A stretch of 64,000 nt of DNA from positions 1-64,000 of the forward strand of contig NZ_NMQR01000024.1 of assembly GCF_003545805.1 (NCBI RefSeq), read 5' to 3'. This DNA comes from Photorhabdus sp. CRCIA-P01. Its GTDB lineage: Bacteria; Pseudomonadota; Gammaproteobacteria; Enterobacterales; Enterobacteriaceae. The notes under the pieces are model-generated. The model searched no databases. It saw nothing but the letters and a program-made list of their open reading frames with translations, and was not told the origin of the DNA. Both the position numbers and the translations under genes were made by a program. Below are positions 20,102 through 29,919 of the stretch, piece after piece (positions within the stretch are counted from its first letter, which is position 1; the number at the start of each line of letters is the position of its first letter).

Positions 20102-20120
20102 ATCGCCACTGAAGATCAAT

Positions 20121-20153
20121 ACCGTTGGAGGCATACCACCAACCTCCAACGGC
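20121..20153. terminator. Hairpin between yfjD and luxS
   Basis: CCGTTGGAGG ... CCTCCAACGG, a perfect 10-bp stem with 11-nt loop between convergent yfjD and luxS. No clear T run on either strand; probably a shared bidirectional terminator. Confidence 0.6.
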
Positions 20154-20203
20154 AGATTCCTGTTAATATCTCAGGAACCCGAAATACCATCACGGCTATG
20201 GAA

Positions 20204-20719
20204 CTACACTTTCAATTCTGTCAGTTTTTCTTCTGGCAATGCCAACTCATCATTCTTATTAACGAGGACATCTGAATCAAGAATATGACGCGCAATATCC
20301 TGAGCTTCTGTCAGTGAATGCATGTGATAAGTACCGCATTGATAAATATTTAGCTCTGGGATTTGGCTCTGATCTTTCACTTTCAAGACATCAGCCATAG
20401 CCGCTTTCCACGCGTCCGCAACGCGTATTTCCGCCGGTGCGCCAATCAGGCTCATATAAAAACCTGTTCGACATCCCATTGGCGATATATCAATAATTTC
20501 AACACCCTCACCATTGAGGTGATTACGCATAAAACCAGCAAACAAATGTTCAAGTGTATGAATACCCTTTTCAGGCATAACCTGTTTATTGGGTATACAG
20601 AAACGTAAGTCAAAAACTGTGATGGTGTCGCCATGAGGCGTTTTCATAGTTTTAGCAACTCTTACGGCTGGCGCATTCATACGAGTATGGTCAACAGTAA
20701 AACTATCCAGTAAAGGCAT
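20204..20719 (-). CDS. luxS: S-ribosylhomocysteine lyase LuxS
   Basis: Splits S-ribosylhomocysteine into homocysteine and DPD, the precursor of autoinducer-2. 171 aa, same as E. coli. The metal ligands of H54-TLE-H58 and the third ligand Cys128 ([11 protein letters not shown]) are present, as is catalytic Cys83 (MGCRTGFY). Lies next to micA and gshA as in other enterobacteria. Confidence 0.99.
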   Translation of the reverse strand: MPLLDSFTVDHTRMNAPAVRVAKTMKTPHGDTITVFDLRFCIPNKQVMPEKGIHTLEHLFAGFMRNHLNGEGVEIIDISPMGCRTGFYMSLIGAPAEIRVADAWKAAMADVLKVKDQSQIPELNIYQCGTYHMHSLTEAQDIARHILDSDVLVNKNDELALPEEKLTELKV

Positions 20720-20761
20720 TTCTTCATCTCCACAAAAAATTCAGATTTTTCTTCAAGCAAA

Positions 20762-20792
20762 TGAAACCTTTTCATCTGCCGCCGGTCGTAAA
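20762..20792 (+). promoter_or_regulatory. Candidate sigma-E promoter of micA
   Basis: GAAACCTT (20763-20770) and GGTCGTAA (20784-20791) resemble the RpoE -35 (GGAACTT) and -10 (GGTCTAA), and the -10 ends 5 nt before the expected MicA 5' end. MicA is RpoE-dependent in E. coli; the assignment here is a motif match only. Confidence 0.6.
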
Positions 20793-20796
20793 GAAT

Positions 20797-20868
20797 GAAA
20801 GACGCGTAATTATTATCCCTAATTCTCTAGAAGATCTCATTTGGCCACTTTTATTGTGGCCATTTTCT
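20797..20868 (+). ncRNA. micA: Small RNA MicA
   Basis: Begins GAAAGACGCG, the exact 5' end of E. coli MicA, continues with an unpaired region containing TTATTATCCCTAATTC (compare E. coli TTATCATCATCCCTGAATTC) and ends in the hairpin TGGCCAC/GTGGCCA with a T-rich tail. It sits between luxS and gshA on the opposite strand, the conserved micA locus. In E. coli this Hfq-dependent RNA base-pairs with the ompA leader during envelope stress. Confidence 0.88.
20842..20868. terminator. Terminator hairpin shared by micA and gshA
   Basis: TGGCCAC-(TTTTATT)-GTGGCCA followed by ATTTTCTT on plus. It ends MicA and lies directly at the 3' end of gshA on minus, so may act both ways. Confidence 0.75.
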
Positions 20869-20871
20869 TCT

Positions 20872-22431
20872 CTAGCATCCTGTCTGTTGTTTCAGATACT
20901 CATCAAAACTCATCGTATCCTCACGTTCCAACGCGTCTTGTCGCTCTACGGAGGTCCTGCGTTCTATAGCGAACTGCTCGTCGCTAATAACCTCATATTC
21001 CTCATTGATCAGTTGCTGACGGTATTCATCTGCTAGTTCCAGTCCAAAACCACCAATGCCCTGACTCTTCACTTTTTCCAGCACACGGGCCGATAAAGTC
21101 AGTGATGAATCATCAAACATAGCAATTAATTCTTCGCAAACCTTTTGATACTGTGTGCCAGAACAACTATCCAATATTGTGGCAACCCGTTTCAAGTCAC
21201 TAAATAACTTTTTGCCAACGTTTACTAGCGGCTCCTCCACACTTCCACAACCAAGGCCAATCATTTGCTCTGGTTTACGCCCTTCAAGGATCACTCTATT
21301 CCAATTCTTACGGCAACAATCTAATTCATCACTGCCCATTTCCGGTGCTTCGGCAAGCACACACCATATTAAGAATAGGTCAAGAAAACGAATTTGTGTT
21401 TCATTGACACCAATCGCGGCAAATGGATTAATATCCAATGAACGAACTTCGATATATTCCACTCCCCCACGCAACAAAGCATCAGAAGGCGATTCATTCC
21501 CTCTAGTGACACGCTTAGGTCGGATTGGCGCATACAACTCATTTTCAATTTGTAAGACGTTGGTATTGAGCTGAATATGTTTATCACCTTGCTTAGTGCC
21601 CAACTTAGCAAACTCGTCAGATGGCTTGTGAATCGCTTTTTTCAATCCTTCAATATAGGTATGTAGGTTATTAAACGTAATATTCAGATCGCTCTGTGAT
21701 TTATTGGTGTACCCCAAATTACTCATTCTTAGTGAAGTCGCATAAGGTAGATAACAAGTTCCATCTTCTGTTCGATCAAAAAGAAAAGAAGTCTCTCTTC
21801 CACGTAAGAACGAGGAACAAATTGCCGGAGAAGCACCAAACAAGTATGGGATCACCCATCCAAAGCGATAATAGTTACGGATCAAGCGGAAATAGCCATT
21901 AGAGATCTGCTCTTTACCACTCTCTGCATCTTCAATACCAGCCCAGGCTCGCCAAAACTCAATTGGCAATGAAAAATTATAATGAACCCCGGATATGGTC
22001 TGCATCAACGCGCCATAACGATTTTTCAGTCCTTCACGGTATAAGGTCTTATAGCGACCAACATTCGATGTACCATATTGAGCCAAAGTAATGCTCTCTT
22101 CCGCATCAATAAAGCATGGCATACTTAATGGCCACATTTTTTCTTTGTCCAGCACACGCGCCGTGTGACGATGAATATCGTTAAGAAAAGAAATCGTATA
22201 TTTTATATCATCACCAACTGGTGTTATGAATTCCAACAATGACTCAGCAAAGTCAGTAGTAATCCATTTATGCGTAAGCGCTGCACCAAGTGCTTTAGGA
22301 TGTTCCGTTATAGCTAAACTACCATCTGAAGTAATACGCAATGTTTCACGTTCAACACCGCGACGAATTCCCTTTAAAATTGTCGGATGCGCCTCTAGCC
22401 ATGATAGAGCCTTTGATACGTCCGGGATCAA
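20872..22431 (-). CDS. gshA: Glutamate-cysteine ligase
   Basis: First enzyme of glutathione synthesis (L-glutamate + L-cysteine + ATP). 519 aa versus 518 in E. coli. Start is TTG with GGAGG 5 nt upstream, giving [16 protein letters not shown] as in E. coli, which also uses TTG. Core motifs: [11 protein letters not shown] (about 23-33), [10 protein letters not shown] (about 146), [13 protein letters not shown] (about 196) and [10 protein letters not shown] (about 333). A weak terminator overlaps micA. Confidence 0.98.
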   Translation of the reverse strand: MIPDVSKALSWLEAHPTILKGIRRGVERETLRITSDGSLAITEHPKALGAALTHKWITTDFAESLLEFITPVGDDIKYTISFLNDIHRHTARVLDKEKMWPLSMPCFIDAEESITLAQYGTSNVGRYKTLYREGLKNRYGALMQTISGVHYNFSLPIEFWRAWAGIEDAESGKEQISNGYFRLIRNYYRFGWVIPYLFGASPAICSSFLRGRETSFLFDRTEDGTCYLPYATSLRMSNLGYTNKSQSDLNITFNNLHTYIEGLKKAIHKPSDEFAKLGTKQGDKHIQLNTNVLQIENELYAPIRPKRVTRGNESPSDALLRGGVEYIEVRSLDINPFAAIGVNETQIRFLDLFLIWCVLAEAPEMGSDELDCCRKNWNRVILEGRKPEQMIGLGCGSVEEPLVNVGKKLFSDLKRVATILDSCSGTQYQKVCEELIAMFDDSSLTLSARVLEKVKSQGIGGFGLELADEYRQQLINEEYEVISDEQFAIERRTSVERQDALEREDTMSFDEYLKQQTGC

Positions 22432-22578
22432 TTCGACCTCCCGTAGTGTTTTAGAAGAATTTTTATAAGGGTTTACTTTATCTTAAACAAGCCAAATTGT
22501 CGCTGATTAGATAGATAAGCAAAAATATTTCAGCGTCATACAGAGGGCAGGTTGGTTACGGCAACAGAAAGTAGAAAG

Positions 22579-22608
22579 GAAAAAGCCCTGCTGTTTAAGC
22601 AAGGCTTT
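22579..22608 (-). terminator. tRNA operon terminator
   Basis: Minus strand AAAGCCTTGCT-TAAAC-AGCAGGGCTTTTTCC directly after the last tRNA-Arg. Confidence 0.8.
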
Positions 22609-22611
22609 AAA

Positions 22612-22688
22612 TGGTGCATCCAGGAGGATTCGAACCTCCGACCGCTCGGTTCGTAGCCGAGTACTCTATCCAGCTGAGCTATGGATGC
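22612..22688 (-). tRNA. argV: tRNA-Arg (ACG), copy 1
   Basis: 77 nt including encoded CCA; acceptor GCATCCA/TGGATGC, anticodon loop CTACGAA (ACG, deaminated to ICG), T-arm GGTTCGAATCC. Last gene of a Ser-Arg-Arg-Arg tRNA operon located between gshA and csrA as in E. coli. Confidence 0.97.
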
Positions 22689-22774
22689 ATGTTCAGTTTT
22701 TTACTCTGGTAAAATATAGCGGTTGCTTCGATTACCTGAATAGTACCTCGAATGGTTTCATCTCAAGGTTAAAT

Positions 22775-22851
22775 TGGTGCATCCAGGAGGATTCGAACCT
22801 CCGACCGCTCGGTTCGTAGCCGAGTACTCTATCCAGCTGAGCTATGGATGC
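22775..22851 (-). tRNA. tRNA-Arg (ACG), copy 2
   Basis: Identical in sequence to copy 1 and separated from it by an 86-bp spacer that is almost identical to the spacer between copies 2 and 3, showing tandem duplication of a 163-bp unit. Confidence 0.97.
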
Positions 22852-22938
22852 GTGTTCAGTTTTTTACTCTGGTAAAATATAGCGGTTGCTTCGATTACCT
22901 GAATAGTACCTCGGATGGTTTCATCTCAAGGTTAAATA

Positions 22939-23015
22939 TGGCGCATCCAGAAGGATTCGAACCTCCGACCGCTCGGTTCGTAGCCGAGTACTCTATCCAG
23001 CTGAGCTATGGATGC
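22939..23015 (-). tRNA. tRNA-Arg (ACG), copy 3
   Basis: Same anticodon and body as the other two, but the discriminator base is G instead of A and one T-stem G-C pair is a G-U wobble (CCTTC in place of CCTCC). Should still fold and charge, since Arg tRNAs accept A or G at 73. Confidence 0.96.
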
Positions 23016-23025
23016 GTGGTTTAAA

Positions 23026-23118
23026 TGGCGGTGAGAGAGGGATTCGAACCCTCGATGCAGCTTTTGACCGCATACTCCCTTAGCAGGGGAGCGCCTTCAG
23101 CCTCTCGGCCATCTCACC
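23026..23118 (-). tRNA. serV: tRNA-Ser (GCT)
   Basis: 93 nt with a long variable arm (GTATGCGGTCAAAAGCTGCAT) as in class II Ser tRNAs; anticodon loop CTGCTAA (GCT); encoded CCA. First gene of the tRNA operon, corresponding to E. coli serV. Confidence 0.97.
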
Positions 23119-23183
23119 GTACGCTTTCTTTCGAACTGTGACTCAGAACTTTTGTTTAAGCTCCTCGTCACTGCGTGGCGCAC

Positions 23184-23211
23184 ATATTACTTTCCCAGAC
23201 TTATAAGTCAA
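23184..23211 (-). promoter_or_regulatory. Promoter of the Ser/Arg tRNA operon
   Basis: Minus strand TTGACT-N16-TAATAT followed by GTGCGCC, a GC-rich discriminator typical of stringently controlled stable-RNA promoters, 66 bp before tRNA-Ser. Confidence 0.85.
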
Positions 23212-23466
23212 ACAATTTTTCTAAACCTGTGTTTGTTTGAACACTTCACACACAAGATGTTTAGTTTGACATCAAAAAGTGTACTTTGTCAGCAGCAAAC
23301 TATTACACCTTCAATTAAAGTGCATGCAAATCATTATTCGCCACAATAACATAATAGGAACACGCTGTTCTTACGATAGAAAAACAAAAAAGATGGGAAA
23401 ATAGACAAGAGTTTAAGAAATTAGCAAAATAAAAAATAAAAAACACCAACAGAGGTGAGATCCCTC

Positions 23467-23504
23467 AAAAATGGCGTCCGGTTCTGACAGAGATAGGACG
23501 CCAA
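23467..23504 (-). terminator. csrA terminator
   Basis: Minus strand TGGCGTCC ... GGACGCCA with a 16-nt loop then ATTTTTG, 8 bp after the csrA stop. Confidence 0.85.
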
Positions 23505-23511
23505 CTTAGAG

Positions 23512-23697
23512 TCAATAAGTTGTTGGCTGAGATTTTTCGGCCTGAATCCGCTGATAAATTTCTTCACGGTGAACAGAAACTTCTTTAGGGGCATTTACAC
23601 CAATACGAACTTGGTTACCTTTAACCCCTAGTACTGTAACTGTTACCTCATCGCCTATCATGAGCGTTTCACCAACTCGACGAGTCAGAATAAGCAT
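23512..23697 (-). CDS. csrA: Carbon storage regulator CsrA
   Basis: 61-aa dimeric RNA-binding protein that represses or stabilises mRNAs by binding GGA-containing leader hairpins; in enteric pathogens and symbionts it controls metabolism, motility and virulence. Sequence [51 protein letters not shown] is the canonical fold with the RNA-contact residues L4, R6/R7 and R44. Ribosome site AAGGAG. Between alaS and the tRNA operon as in E. coli. Confidence 0.99.
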
Positions 23698-23943
23698 TCT
23701 TTGCTCCTTGAAAATTTAAAAGAGTCGGGTCTTTCGGTTTCCCCGCTATTATCCATCAAACACCGTGAAAACGTAAAACAATGGTATATGCTTAAAGTAT
23801 AAGCAATTTTAAGCGCATTTCCTACCTATATAGTTTAGCCAAAATAAATAAATATGCGCTCAACCTTTTAACAATTTCACAACAAGATTTCAAGACACCA
23901 TAAAAACAACTCTATGGTGCCCTCTAAACTCAGGTAATACCGC

Positions 23944-26574
23944 TTATAGCCGCGATGCTACCCACTCTTCCACGCTATCCAAAGCAGAAGGCAACGCTTC
24001 AATATCAGAACCACCTGCTTGGGCCATATCAGGGCGACCACCGCCTTTACCACCGATTTGTTGAGCTACAGAAGAAATTAACTCACCTGCTTTTATTTTA
24101 GCAGTCAGATCCTTTGTGACACCAACAATTAAGCTGATTTTATCATCACTTATAGTGGAAAGCACAATAATTGCTGAACCTAGTTGATTTTTCAGATCAT
24201 CAACCATCGTTCTCAACATCTTAGGTTCTGTATTGCTTAACTGACTGACCAGCAACTTCACACCCTTTACTTCTTTCGCTTTGCTTGCTAAAGAAGAGCT
24301 TTCTTGTGCAGCCTGTTGATCTTTAAGCTGTTTAAGCTCTTTTTCCAACACTTTGGTTCTATCCAATGTCACCCGTACTTTTTCACTCAGGCTATGAATA
24401 TCACTTTTCACCAATTGAGCAATATCCTGAAGTAAATCAACCTGTTGATGTACAGATTCCAACGCTTTTTTACCTGTAATTGCTTCGATCCTACGGATAC
24501 CCGCAGCCGTTCCAGATTCAGCAACAATACGGAACAAGCCAATATCACCGGTACGATTTGCATGAGTCCCTCCACATAATTCAGTGGAAAAACCCCTTAT
24601 TGACAGTACACGGACTTGCTCTTCGTATTTTTCACCAAACAGTGCCATCGCGCCTTTGGCTTTTGCTGTTTCCAGATCCATCAATTCAGTAACAACAGGT
24701 GAATTTTGACGAACTTCGGTATTAACCAAATCCTCAACCTGACGAATCTGTTCTGGTTTCATCGCTTCAAAGTGAGAAAAATCAAAGCGAAGGTATTTAT
24801 CGTTAACCAGAGAGCCTTTCTGTGATACGTGCTCACCCAAAATTTGACGTAATGCAGCATGTAACAGATGGGTTGCCGAGTGATTCAAACGAATTGCATC
24901 ACGACGCTCAATATCAATAACCGCATTAATTTTATGGTTTACACTTAAGGTACCTTTTTCAAGCTTACCAATATGACCAATAGCCTGACCATATTTTTGT
25001 GTATCAATAACACAAAAAGCACAATCAGTATTACTCAGAATACCCGAGTCACCAACTTGTCCGCCGGATTCAGCATAAAAAGCGGTCTTATCCAGTATAA
25101 CAATCGCTTCTTCACCCGCTTGAATTTGATTGACTGATTCACCATTACGGAAGATAGCAGTTACTGTTGCCTGCTGTTCGTTATGATCGTAACCAGAGAA
25201 ATCGCTGCGTTCATCAACTTTGATCAATTCATTATAATCAGTGCCGAAACCACTTGATTCACGAGCACGACGACGCTGATTTTCCATTGCCACTGCAAAT
25301 TCTGCTTCATCAACGCTAATATTACGCTCACGGCAAACATCAGCGGTTAAATCCACAGGGAAACCATAGGTATCATACAAACGGAAAGCCGTTTCGCCAT
25401 CCAGAATATCACCGGACAGTTTTGCCAGTTCATCGTCTAATAACTGAAGACCACGTTCCAGAGTACGAGCAAACTGCTCCTCTTCTGTTTTCAAAATCTG
25501 CTCAACAATGGCTTGCTGGCGTTTAAGCCCTTCTCCCGCAGCGCCCATCACTTCTATCAGTGGCGCAACCAGTTTGTAGAAGAAGGTATCTTTAGCCCCC
25601 AACATGTTACCGTGACGGATAGCTCGGCGGATAATACGACGCAGAACATAACCACGGTTTTCATTAGAGGGAACAACACCATCACAAATCAAAAATGCAC
25701 ATGAACGAATGTGATCAGCAATAACCCTCAGAGACTTATTACTCAGATCATCTGTAGCACCAGTGACATTAGCAACAACTGTAATCAAATCACGGAACAG
25801 ATCGATCTCATAATTAGAATTGACGTGCTGCAATACAGCGGCGATACGCTCCAGCCCCATACCCGTATCTACTGATGGTTTTGGCAACGGCTCCATCGTG
25901 CCATCAGCATGACGATTGAACTGCATAAAGACGATATTCCAGATTTCAATATATCTGTCACCATCTTCCTCTGGGCTTCCTGGCGGCCCACCCCAGATAT
26001 GCTCACCATGATCATAAAAAATTTCAGTGCAAGGGCCACAAGGACCGGTATCACCCATTTGCCAGAAATTATCTGACGCATAAGGTGCACCTTTGTTATC
26101 ACCAATGCGGATAATTCTTTCTGCTGGTATTCCGACTTCATTCTTCCAGATATCATAGGCTTCATTATCTGTCTGATAGACAGTCACCCATAATTTTTCT
26201 TTAGGCAAATTAAACCAATCTTTGCCAGTCAGAAGCTCCCAAGCATAACTAATAGCATCATGTTTGAAATAGTCACCAAAACTAAAATTACCCAGCATCT
26301 CAAAGAACGTATGATGACGTGCGGTGTAACCTACATTTTCTAAATCATTATGTTTACCACCGGCACGAACACAACGCTGAGCCGTTGTTGCTCTGGAATA
26401 AGATCTTTTGTCCTGTCCAAGAAAAACATCCTTAAACTGGTTCATCCCTGCGTTGGTAAACAGCAGTGTTGGGTCATTATTTGGCACCAAAGAACTACTT
26501 GGTACGATTTGATGCCCTTTAGTATGAAAAAAGTCGAGAAACGCTTGACGGATCTCAGCGGTGCTTTTGCTCAT
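23944..26574 (-). CDS. alaS: Alanyl-tRNA synthetase
   Basis: 876 aa, exactly the E. coli length. Class II catalytic core (1-460; [19 protein letters not shown] near 78), editing domain with [12 protein letters not shown] (about 563) and [11 protein letters not shown] (about 665), and C-terminal oligomerisation/C-Ala domain with the glycine-rich [15 protein letters not shown] (about 843). Lies between recA and csrA; the ERIC element in its upstream gap separates it from recA. Confidence 0.99.
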   Translation of the reverse strand: MSKSTAEIRQAFLDFFHTKGHQIVPSSSLVPNNDPTLLFTNAGMNQFKDVFLGQDKRSYSRATTAQRCVRAGGKHNDLENVGYTARHHTFFEMLGNFSFGDYFKHDAISYAWELLTGKDWFNLPKEKLWVTVYQTDNEAYDIWKNEVGIPAERIIRIGDNKGAPYASDNFWQMGDTGPCGPCTEIFYDHGEHIWGGPPGSPEEDGDRYIEIWNIVFMQFNRHADGTMEPLPKPSVDTGMGLERIAAVLQHVNSNYEIDLFRDLITVVANVTGATDDLSNKSLRVIADHIRSCAFLICDGVVPSNENRGYVLRRIIRRAIRHGNMLGAKDTFFYKLVAPLIEVMGAAGEGLKRQQAIVEQILKTEEEQFARTLERGLQLLDDELAKLSGDILDGETAFRLYDTYGFPVDLTADVCRERNISVDEAEFAVAMENQRRRARESSGFGTDYNELIKVDERSDFSGYDHNEQQATVTAIFRNGESVNQIQAGEEAIVILDKTAFYAESGGQVGDSGILSNTDCAFCVIDTQKYGQAIGHIGKLEKGTLSVNHKINAVIDIERRDAIRLNHSATHLLHAALRQILGEHVSQKGSLVNDKYLRFDFSHFEAMKPEQIRQVEDLVNTEVRQNSPVVTELMDLETAKAKGAMALFGEKYEEQVRVLSIRGFSTELCGGTHANRTGDIGLFRIVAESGTAAGIRRIEAITGKKALESVHQQVDLLQDIAQLVKSDIHSLSEKVRVTLDRTKVLEKELKQLKDQQAAQESSSLASKAKEVKGVKLLVSQLSNTEPKMLRTMVDDLKNQLGSAIIVLSTISDDKISLIVGVTKDLTAKIKAGELISSVAQQIGGKGGGRPDMAQAGGSDIEALPSALDSVEEWVASRL

Positions 26575-26930
26575 AATTGTCCCGAAATCAAGCTGGAAAA
26601 AACAGATTTATGAATTGGTTAGGTGGGATATTCCATCACCTATTTTCAACTCACGAATAAACAAAGTGGGGATAAGATAAAAGTTCTTCTATACCCTTCA
26701 TCTTTCAAGCTGCTGCTTTGTTGGCTGCTTTCACTCACCCCAATCACATAGTTATCTATGCTCCTGGGGATTCGTTCACTTGCCGCCGCGCTGCAACTCG
26801 AAATCTATTAGGTATATTAGAAGTAAAATCCCAGATACATCCATTCGCTGGCAGCATTGTAAATCGTCTGGGTATTTTCTGAAAGCATGATCGCATAATA
26901 TGGATAATACTCGCTTTCTGAGAGAAGAAA
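26575..26930. other. alaS-recA gap without recX
   Basis: Contains the alaS promoter region and one ERIC element. recX, which sits here in E. coli, is not recognisable on either strand; the frame at 26776-26967 overlaps the ERIC element and the recA terminator and is not convincing. Confidence 0.6.
26690..26816 (+). repeat. ERIC element 2
   Basis: 127 bp from TATACCCTTCATC to TTAGGTATA, with the internal CTCACCCCAATCAC and CTCCTGGGGATTC cores. Closely similar to the element at 12873. Confidence 0.94.
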
Positions 26931-26950
26931 CCGCGTCATTATTAACGCGG
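26922..26950 (-). terminator. recA terminator
   Basis: Minus strand CCGCGTTA-ATAA-TGACGCGG followed by TTTCTTCTC, 66 bp after the recA stop. Confidence 0.75.
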
Positions 26951-27015
26951 TATAAGTTTGATGACAAAACTTTTACAGCTTTAATACAAGAATACAGACT
27001 ATCGATATTATTAGA

Positions 27016-28083
27016 TTAGAATTCTTCGTTATTCATCTCTTCGTTTTCATTATCTTCATAATCAGAAGCAGCACTATTGAACTCGCCGGCATTGTGCAAC
27101 AGCATTTCACGTAATTTTTTATCCAGCTCAGTAGCAATTTCAAGATGTTCTTTCAGGTAGATGGTAGCATTCGCTTTGCCTTGACCAATTTTATCGCCAT
27201 TATAGCTGTACCATGCGCCTGCTTTTTCCACCAGTTTATGCTTCACACCTAAATCGATTAATTCACCATAAGTGTTAATGCCTTCGCCATACATAATCTG
27301 GAATTCTGCTTGCTTAAATGGCGCTGCCACTTTGTTTTTTACCACCTTAACACGGGTCTCGCTACCAACGACCTCTTCGCCATTTTTCACAGAACCAATG
27401 CGGCGAATATCCAGACGAACAGAAGCATAGAATTTCAGCGCGTTACCACCGGTGGTTGTTTCAGGGTTACCGAACATGACACCAATTTTCATACGAATCT
27501 GGTTGATAAAGATCAACAATGTATTGGAGCTTTTCAAGTTACCGGCCAGTTTGCGCATTGCCTGACTCATCATTCGAGCTGCCAGCCCCATATGAGAATC
27601 ACCAATTTCCCCTTCTATTTCGGCTTTTGGTGTTAAAGCAGCAACGGAGTCTACGATAATGACATCAACAGCGCCGGAACGTGTCAACGCATCACAGATC
27701 TCAAGAGCCTGTTCCCCCGTATCGGGTTGAGAACACAGCAGATTATCAATATCAACACCCAGTTTCTTCGCATAAACAGGATCAAGGGCGTGTTCAGCAT
27801 CAATAAACGCACAGGTTTTACCTTCACGCTGTGCCGCGGCAATAACCTGTAATGTCAGTGTTGTCTTGCCAGAAGATTCCGGGCCATAAATTTCAACAAT
27901 ACGCCCCATCGGCAGGCCACCAGCACCTAATGCAATATCCAGTGACAATGAACCCGTGGAGATAGTTTCAACGTCCATTGAACGGTCTTCGCCCAGACGC
28001 ATGATGGAACCTTTACCAAACTGTTTTTCAATTTGACCCAGTGCCGCTGCCAGTGCTTTTTGTTTATTTTCATCAATAGCCAT
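27016..28083 (-). CDS. recA: Recombinase RecA
   Basis: Strand-exchange ATPase and SOS coprotease. 355 aa. Walker [10 protein letters not shown] (about 67-75), Walker [11 protein letters not shown] (about 141), L2 loop region [21 protein letters not shown] (E. coli-like) and acidic C-tail [16 protein letters not shown] LexA operator lies upstream. Downstream recX is missing; the transcript ends at a hairpin. Confidence 0.99.
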   Translation of the reverse strand: MAIDENKQKALAAALGQIEKQFGKGSIMRLGEDRSMDVETISTGSLSLDIALGAGGLPMGRIVEIYGPESSGKTTLTLQVIAAAQREGKTCAFIDAEHALDPVYAKKLGVDIDNLLCSQPDTGEQALEICDALTRSGAVDVIIVDSVAALTPKAEIEGEIGDSHMGLAARMMSQAMRKLAGNLKSSNTLLIFINQIRMKIGVMFGNPETTTGGNALKFYASVRLDIRRIGSVKNGEEVVGSETRVKVVKNKVAAPFKQAEFQIMYGEGINTYGELIDLGVKHKLVEKAGAWYSYNGDKIGQGKANATIYLKEHLEIATELDKKLREMLLHNAGEFNSAASDYEDNENEEMNNEEF

Positions 28084-28163
28084 TTTTACTCCCTCGTAAG
28101 CAATGAAAGGGTTCTCTCACTGCCGATGAATAATTTTTAATACCAAAATGTCGCCAACAATTA

Positions 28164-28183
28164 TACTGTATAATCATACAGCA
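28164..28183 (-). promoter_or_regulatory. LexA operator of recA
   Basis: TACTGTATAATCATACAGCA, fitting CTG-N10-CAG, about 80 bp upstream of the recA start and just beyond the pncC stop. Confidence 0.92.
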
Positions 28184-28188
28184 TCAAG

Positions 28189-28692
28189 CTAATTTTTTAT
28201 AATCTCTGATAACAATGTTTTCAGAGAATAAATGACAGATTGAAGGCGTACTTCATTCCGATCACCGTTAAAACAACAATGGCGGGACACAACTTCTACC
28301 CCATTTACCGTTCGATATGCAAACCCAAACCATACTGTACCAACAGGTTTTTCTTCGCTGCCCCCATCAGGCCCGGCAATGCCACTGACCGAAACCGCTA
28401 GATCCGCCTGTGCTGCTTTCAGTGCCCCTGCGGCCATCTCTCTCACAACCTGTTCACTGACAGCGCCATATTGCTGTAAAACGGCTTCTGATACACCCAG
28501 CATCTGATGCTTAGCTTTATTACTGTATGTCACAAAACTTCGGTCAAAATAAGCAGAGCTACCCGCAATATCTGAAATCGTTTTCGCCAACCAGCCACCA
28601 GTGCAAGATTCAGCACAAGTCACCCACAGTTTTTGCTGTCTCAGTTTCTCTCCCAGTTCAATACTAAGCTGAATCAGAATTTTTTCATTCAT
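28189..28692 (-). CDS. pncC: Nicotinamide-nucleotide amidohydrolase PncC
   Basis: Deamidates NMN to NaMN in the pyridine nucleotide cycle. 167-aa stand-alone CinA C-terminal domain: VTCAESCTGGWLAKTISDIAGSS (catalytic Ser/Thr region, about 24-46), YSNKAKHQMLGV (about 57), and SVSGIAGPDGGSEEKPVGTVW (about 100-120). Directly upstream of recA as in E. coli, 25 bp after lplT's side of the same strand. Confidence 0.96.
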   Translation of the reverse strand: MNEKILIQLSIELGEKLRQQKLWVTCAESCTGGWLAKTISDIAGSSAYFDRSFVTYSNKAKHQMLGVSEAVLQQYGAVSEQVVREMAAGALKAAQADLAVSVSGIAGPDGGSEEKPVGTVWFGFAYRTVNGVEVVSRHCCFNGDRNEVRLQSVIYSLKTLLSEIIKN

Positions 28693-28717
28693 AACACACT
28701 CTTTATCCGGTAAAAGA

Positions 28718-29914
28718 TCAATTTCTTTGAAACCGGTTCCAAATCCACAAACTCATGATTGTCAACGCCAACAGAGTACCAAAGCCTATCCCTGTTGTAA
28801 CAACCGGGACGCCTATTTTAATCACCAATGAGTACAGGCCAAGCATCAATAACATAGCGATATTCTCACCCAAATTCTGTACTGCGATTGCATAACCGGC
28901 CCCAATCGTTTGTCTGCCACTTTCCTGCAATAATGCATTCAGTGGAACAATAAACAAACCGCCAAAAATACCGAGAATGATTAATAAGACGTAGGAAGCC
29001 CAAATACTTTGCTGAACAGCAAAAATGACCACCATCACGCCGATTAAAACGCCAGCGGGCATACAACGGTGGACTGTTTTCAGGGTGATGAAACGGGCAG
29101 CAGCACCTGCACCAATAATAATGCCGACAGCAACCATCACATTAAGTATTGTCGGCGTGCTATTGTCAGAAACTCCCAGCACAACAGGTACCCATAAGAC
29201 TAATAGGAATCTCAGTGTTATACCCGCTCCCCAGAACAGACTTGTGCCAATTAAGGAAAATCGAGCTCCTTTGTTATGCCAAAGAATACAACAAGATGAA
29301 GCAAAGTCTGTCAGCATCTTTTTCAGATTCCAGCCCTTATCCCGACGTATGGCCGATAATCGAGGGATAAAGCAATTAGCGACAACAGCGATACCATACA
29401 TCAACGCACAAACAAGCAGTGCGACAGCCAAGTTCCAATCAGACAAAAAACCGCCAGCAACAGAGCCCGTAAGAATAGCAATTATCGTTGAAGCCTCCAT
29501 CAAACCATTAGCCTTTACTAAACGATCGCCATCGGTCAGTTCAACCAAGATTCCGTATTTAGCCGGTGAATATGATGCAGCCCCCACTCCCACCAAGGCA
29601 TAACCCAGAAATGGATCATATCCCAGGCAGATAGCAAATGCGCCCAACAACTTGAGACTATTAGCAAACAACATCACACGATCTTTCGGGAAACGATCGG
29701 CAATTTGCCCCACAAAAGGCGCCAATAGGATATATGCCAAGACAAACACTATCTGTAATATTGGCTGGCTCCAGTCAGGATAAAACTGAGCTTTCAACTG
29801 TGCCAAGATCGCAAACAACAGCGCATTATCGGCAAAAGCCGAAAAAAACTGTGACACCAATACGGCTTTCATGCCACGGGTTAATAGCGGTTGAACAACG
29901 GAGGATGTATTCAC
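28718..29914 (-). CDS. lplT: Lysophospholipid transporter LplT
   Basis: Major-facilitator protein of the inner membrane that flips lysophosphatidylethanolamine inward for reacylation by Aas. 398 aa (E. coli 397) with about 12 hydrophobic helices; begins [35 protein letters not shown] and has the MFS loop [12 protein letters not shown] (about 65). Starts 5 bp after the aas stop, so the two form one transcription unit aas-lplT. In E. coli this pair lies elsewhere (near galR). Confidence 0.96.
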   Translation of the reverse strand: MNTSSVVQPLLTRGMKAVLVSQFFSAFADNALLFAILAQLKAQFYPDWSQPILQIVFVLAYILLAPFVGQIADRFPKDRVMLFANSLKLLGAFAICLGYDPFLGYALVGVGAASYSPAKYGILVELTDGDRLVKANGLMEASTIIAILTGSVAGGFLSDWNLAVALLVCALMYGIAVVANCFIPRLSAIRRDKGWNLKKMLTDFASSCCILWHNKGARFSLIGTSLFWGAGITLRFLLVLWVPVVLGVSDNSTPTILNVMVAVGIIIGAGAAARFITLKTVHRCMPAGVLIGVMVVIFAVQQSIWASYVLLIILGIFGGLFIVPLNALLQESGRQTIGAGYAIAVQNLGENIAMLLMLGLYSLVIKIGVPVVTTGIGFGTLLALTIMSLWIWNRFQRN

Positions 29915-29919
29915 GATGA

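Larger units (their letters stand above)
23119..23511. other. Intergenic DNA between tRNA operon and csrA
   Basis: Holds the tRNA promoter (23184-23211) and the csrA terminator (23467-23504). The rest is AT-rich without a credible gene; the frame at 23152-23349 has no recognisable features. Confidence 0.6.

Noticed and set aside
22612-23015. Regular repeats with similar spacers, possible CRISPR-like array
   Set aside because: The repeats fold as tRNA-Arg with encoded CCA; spacers are near-identical rather than unique.
23152-23349. 65-codon frame upstream of csrA
   Set aside because: Overlaps the tRNA promoter on the other strand and has no coding signature.
26776-26967. 63-codon minus-strand frame in the recA-alaS gap
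   Set aside because: Overlaps the recA terminator and ERIC element 2, and does not resemble RecX.
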